The notes under the pieces: generated by a model
What the model was told of the DNA's origin: nothing
Databases searched by the model: none
Seen by the model: the letters and a program-made list of their open reading frames with translations, nothing else
Part shown: piece after piece, positions 60,521 through 64,000 of the stretch
Numbering within the stretch: the stretch's first letter is position 1
How the letters are laid out: the number at the start of each line of letters is the position of its first letter
Origin: Cricetomys ansorgei
Lineage: Eukaryota; Chordata; Mammalia; Rodentia; Nesomyidae
NCBI GenBank assembly: GCA_026225945.1
Contig: JAMJFZ010001133.1
Location: 6,654,501 to 6,718,500, forward strand
Direction of reading: 5' to 3'
DNA: 64,000 nucleotides
Made by a program: the position numbers and the translations under genes

Positions 60521-61551
60521 TGGGGAGAGAGGTTAGGGTGGGATCCACATGAAATATGGGCAGTAGGAAAGGAAGTTTGCAGCTGGTATTCTGTTGCAGT
60601 GCTGGGGATTAGATCTGGGTAAACACAGAGAAATAACTCTTTTTTTGTGAATTCCATAATGCTATAAATTCTGAATGACTCAGTTAAAGTTCTGTTCACT
60701 GTTTAAATTCTTCCTAAGTAAATGATTTAAAGCTACAGAAACAAACAAACAAAACAGTGACTAGGGTGATTATCAAAGTAATGGAGACTACAATCAGAAA
60801 ACAGAGCATTGTGGGAATTCCAACTCTTTGAAATTTGGATGAAAGAAGATAAAGTTAGAATAGTTAACCTTTCTTTTTATTTATTTCTGATGGAATAATT
60901 GAATACTGACTAGAAGACATCAACAAGAGTTCACTTCCCACCTCTCTGGAAATTGTCACAAACCCTAACACCAAAGCATCTAGTGACCATTTAGGATCTG
61001 CTTCTTGGATCATAGAAGGCTGTGATTTCACTGCTTCTTCATGGTATCTAACATTTTTGTGAATCCTTTGTTTTATATAACAAGGATCTTAATAACATTG
61101 AGTTCCTAAGGGCTTTACTTTCAAATCTTATTAACCTAAGAATTGAGATTTAATATGTAAGTTTTTAATTACATAATTTAATTTAGCAAATTAAATTATG
61201 ATTTAATTTAATACTTTTAATTTTTAAATTTTTTTTTTAAATTTTAATTTCATATCACAAAACCCTTTTACTTATGAAGTTATTAAAAAAACAAAACAAA
61301 CAAACCTAAAACAACAACAACAACTGAAGATGAGCACTGGATGACCCTGAGGACATAGATGAAGGAAGAACATTGTCAGAGCAGTAAGAGAGCTTCCTGG
61401 ACAGCTGTCAGTAAGGAGACTGTTAGTTAGTTTATTATTTCTACTTGCTTATTGTAGCCAGGTACAGGGGACCTAAAATGTAACCCCAGAATTGAGAAGT
61501 CTAGGTGAACCTAGGTTATATAACAAAGCTTTCTAAAGTATAGCAATAAGA
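60521..61551. other. No confident feature; AT hairpin at 61172-61200
   Basis: 61172-61200 is a perfect inverted repeat (13-base arms, 3-base loop). A faint 7SL-like SINE trace ('gccaggtacaggggacc', 'aaccccagaattgaga') may lie at 61437-61520. The remainder is unassigned. Confidence 0.4.
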
Positions 61552-61586
<35 letters not shown>

Positions 61587-61587
61587 T
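61552..61587. repeat. (TAA)n microsatellite
   Basis: About 12 uninterrupted ATA/TAA units. Confidence 0.97.
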
Positions 61588-62928
61588 AGAAGAACATCAA
61601 TAACAGCAACAATTACTACTGCTACAAATGGTTTATATTTACTTTCAAACATTTATAGGTCCATTTATCAATAGGACATCCCAAATAACAGAGCTTCATA
61701 CACTGGAACAAAATGACACAAGAAAAGTCAGAATCAACAGATCCTCAACACAACAAAAAGATTGTATCTTTTTTAAAAGATGATAAGCCTGGCAACTGAA
61801 GAATAATGTGGTAGGTAAGTACATGTGTACACATATACAGGCAGGCTTGAATATAGAAATGCACTGTTTATTTATATATTTATTTATTTGCATGTATCTG
61901 GGTTATTCCCTTGTCTCTGTGTGTTTGCATGTGTGTAATTGCAAGTCTGGCTCTGTGTGAATGTGCATTTGAAGGCCTGAAAATCACATCTGTATTTGCA
62001 ATCACTCTCTGCTTTATTATTTGAGGTTTTTCATTAAACCAAGAGTTCACAATTTTCAGCCTGTCTAGGTAGTTAGTTTGCCCTCTGAGGATCTGCTTTC
62101 TCTTGCATATTTTTTTAAAAATACAAACATTAAATGTTACCAGTAAAGAAACAGAAATACTGAAAACTCTTTAAATCTTATACCTCAAAAAAATAAAACT
62201 CAATAGAAACAGAAGAAATGTCCAAATGCTTACAGTGTCAGATGTTATTTATCAGGAAATAGTCTTTCGTAAAGTACAAAAGATTTTCTTTTAAGATAAC
62301 TTTGGAAATATTCAATACTCTAATTTGAATACTAAAATTCAAGCCACATACATGATATATAGCATGTCAGACAATTATTTGTCCAAAGATGACATATTTA
62401 GAGAAATATCCAGTAAAGTAGTGTTCCTGAATATATATTTAGAGAGATATTAAATTAGATTTCATGATTCCTGCAAAAGAAAAATTAGAATGTTGTCATT
62501 AGAATTTCTGGATGTGTGAGAGGCATTTCTGTGCAAAAGGATTCTGTACTGTGTGCATTTATTCTGGACAGAGCAGACTTTAAAATTCATAATAATCTCA
62601 GATCAGCATTGCTCAATTTCTTCTCTTAAGTTGCATATAAATACAGAGGATTACAAAAAGAATGGCAAGCAAAAGAATAACTGATTACATTAAAAATCAA
62701 AACATTAAATACTATTTTTTAAGTAGTATATTTGGTCATTCTCTGTCATTATCCTGATAAGTTTAACCTCATGTACACTGTCATAATTGTAAACAATATA
62801 TTAAAATGTAATATGGAATAGATAAAATATATATGAAAGTATGGTAAATAGTACAAAAATCAAAGCTGTAAGAAATTGTAACTTTATTAATAATACAAAA
62901 TAAGATAATCCAGTGTGAATTTTGCAGT
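61588..62928. other. No recognisable feature
   Basis: AT-rich sequence without repeat or coding signature. Confidence 0.4.
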
Positions 62929-62984
62929 ATACACACACACACACACATGCACACACACACACATACACACACACACACACACAT
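62929..62984. repeat. (CA)n microsatellite, interrupted
   Basis: CA repeat with ATGC and ATAC interruptions. A minus-strand Cys/Val frame is repeat translation. Confidence 0.97.
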
Positions 62985-64000
62985 CCCCAAACATTTATAT
63001 CATAACTAAAGCTTGAAATACTCTCAGTCCTATTAGGCCTTAGAAGATAAATTAGGTAATATTTTTCTTTCTTCTTTCTACTGTATTTTAATTGAAATAT
63101 GCTATCCGTGTGTTTACTATGTGGAAAATTTCTGATATTTTAAATGAGGTTAATTGTGCAGACTGAAAAAAGACAATATAAAAAGTTATCATCCTTGCTG
63201 AAGCCAAAAAGTAATATGACCAATACTACAATATTTATAAGAACTGGAAACTAGATATGTTATATTTAGAGAAACTTATATTTTCAAATAATGTTCAATT
63301 TTAATGTTTGTTATGGGTTTTAGATCCTTTTATAAATGAACAAAATTTATCAGTAGATACAAGATAGTTTTCCAGGGTTTTTTTTGCCAATAATTTACAA
63401 ATTCATAAATTTATCCTAATCAGGATCCATAACACTAATGCAAACAATAAAACAGACAAGTCTATTTATCCCAGAAGTTATTTTTGAGTAACATTTCTGA
63501 AATAGAGGCAGTAGACAGTGAAACAAGTGTGTAAATTCTTGTGATGTTGATGATAATTTTTAACTTCAAGACCCTTTCATTCCCTCTCATGTAGTTCAGT
63601 AAGGTTTGGACCTATTTCCCTGATTACTGGGCTCCACCTAGTAATGCCACTGTACAGGTCACTATGTTGCATGACCCTTTTACTGGGCGCTTCACTTTTG
63701 GTAATTCTCTTACTCTGAAATATTGACTTTCAAGTGTCTGAATGGCAATATGCCCTCTCAAACCCATGGATGTGTCCCATGGCGATAACAAGGAAAAAAT
63801 TGTTTTCTTACAACAAACTCCTTTCTAAAAGAAACCTGAGTTTTGATCTTCTGTCCCATTGCTATATAAGTTGGGGACACAATGCCACAGATTTATAACT
63901 TAAAAATCCCCTGTGGCTATAAACCAGAAGGAAAAATCCATGTCTCTCCAATCATACTGCATATTTTTGGGCAAAGAAGACGTAAAACTATCTCTTTATA
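62985..64000. other. No confident feature
   Basis: 63590-63900 is less AT-rich than its surroundings and contains 'ccattgctatataagttggg' near 63857, a TATA-like word. This could be LTR or unique sequence. Nothing else is seen. Confidence 0.3.

Noticed and set aside
1..64000. Prokaryotic-style operons, tRNA genes or phage modules
   Set aside because: SINEs, L1s and microsatellites show a mammalian nuclear genome; no tRNA cloverleaf other than decayed SINE heads was noticed.

Overview
This window looks like AT-rich, gene-poor nuclear DNA from a muroid rodent (mouse, rat, hamster or vole group). I see no intact protein-coding gene, no CRISPR array, no operon and no recognisable RNA gene. The longest open frames are about 120 codons or less. 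Those I examined are explained by repeats, microsatellite read-through, a dead pseudogene or chance. The rodent call rests on repeat families recognised from memory: B1 SINEs with the typical A-box and dimer body, B2/B3-type tRNA-derived SINEs, a B4-type composite SINE, rodent L1/Lx-style 3' UTRs, a URR1-like DNA transposon and rodent LTR types. The species cannot be fixed from this, and all copies look moderately to strongly diverged. Repeat family names are from memory and were not checked against a library.

Layout. 1-1560: the 5' UTR and ORF1 of an L1 read on the minus strand, running off the left edge. 1.6-8 kb: old SINEs, a G-rich tract, TTA and CT microsatellites, and a processed pseudogene of ribosomal protein S7 (minus strand, 5128-5704). 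8.2-9.3 kb: an L1 ORF2 fragment split by a second element. 9.3-16.3 kb: mostly unrecognised sequence, with an antisense Lx-like 3' UTR at 12.9-13.3 kb. 16.3-18.5 kb: the 3' part of a plus-strand L1. 20.2-21.7 kb: an AT/CA simple-repeat complex with a 510-bp-offset duplication, a B1 and an L1 3' UTR. 22-29.5 kb: mostly unrecognised. 29.5-32.6 kb: a 5'-truncated plus-strand L1 interrupted by a solo LTR. 37.5-38.5 kb: a minus-strand LTR-like element with CTGACT-rich body and B1-like internal motifs. 39-40 kb: a cluster of three rodent repeats. 42.5-46.9 kb: microsatellites, B4 and B1 SINEs and minus-strand L1 pieces. 47-58 kb: mostly unrecognised. 58.2-60.5 kb: two successive minus-strand L1 3' regions separated by a SINE. 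60.5-64 kb: mostly unrecognised, with microsatellites.

The elements do not form a pathway. The window records repeated L1 retrotransposition, L1-driven SINE and pseudogene insertion, LTR insertion into older L1s, and microsatellite growth. No previously undescribed gene system is visible. The most informative items are the nested insertions, a shared B1 sequence variant, the duplicated and inverted AT/CA complex, and the internal structure of the two LTR-like elements.
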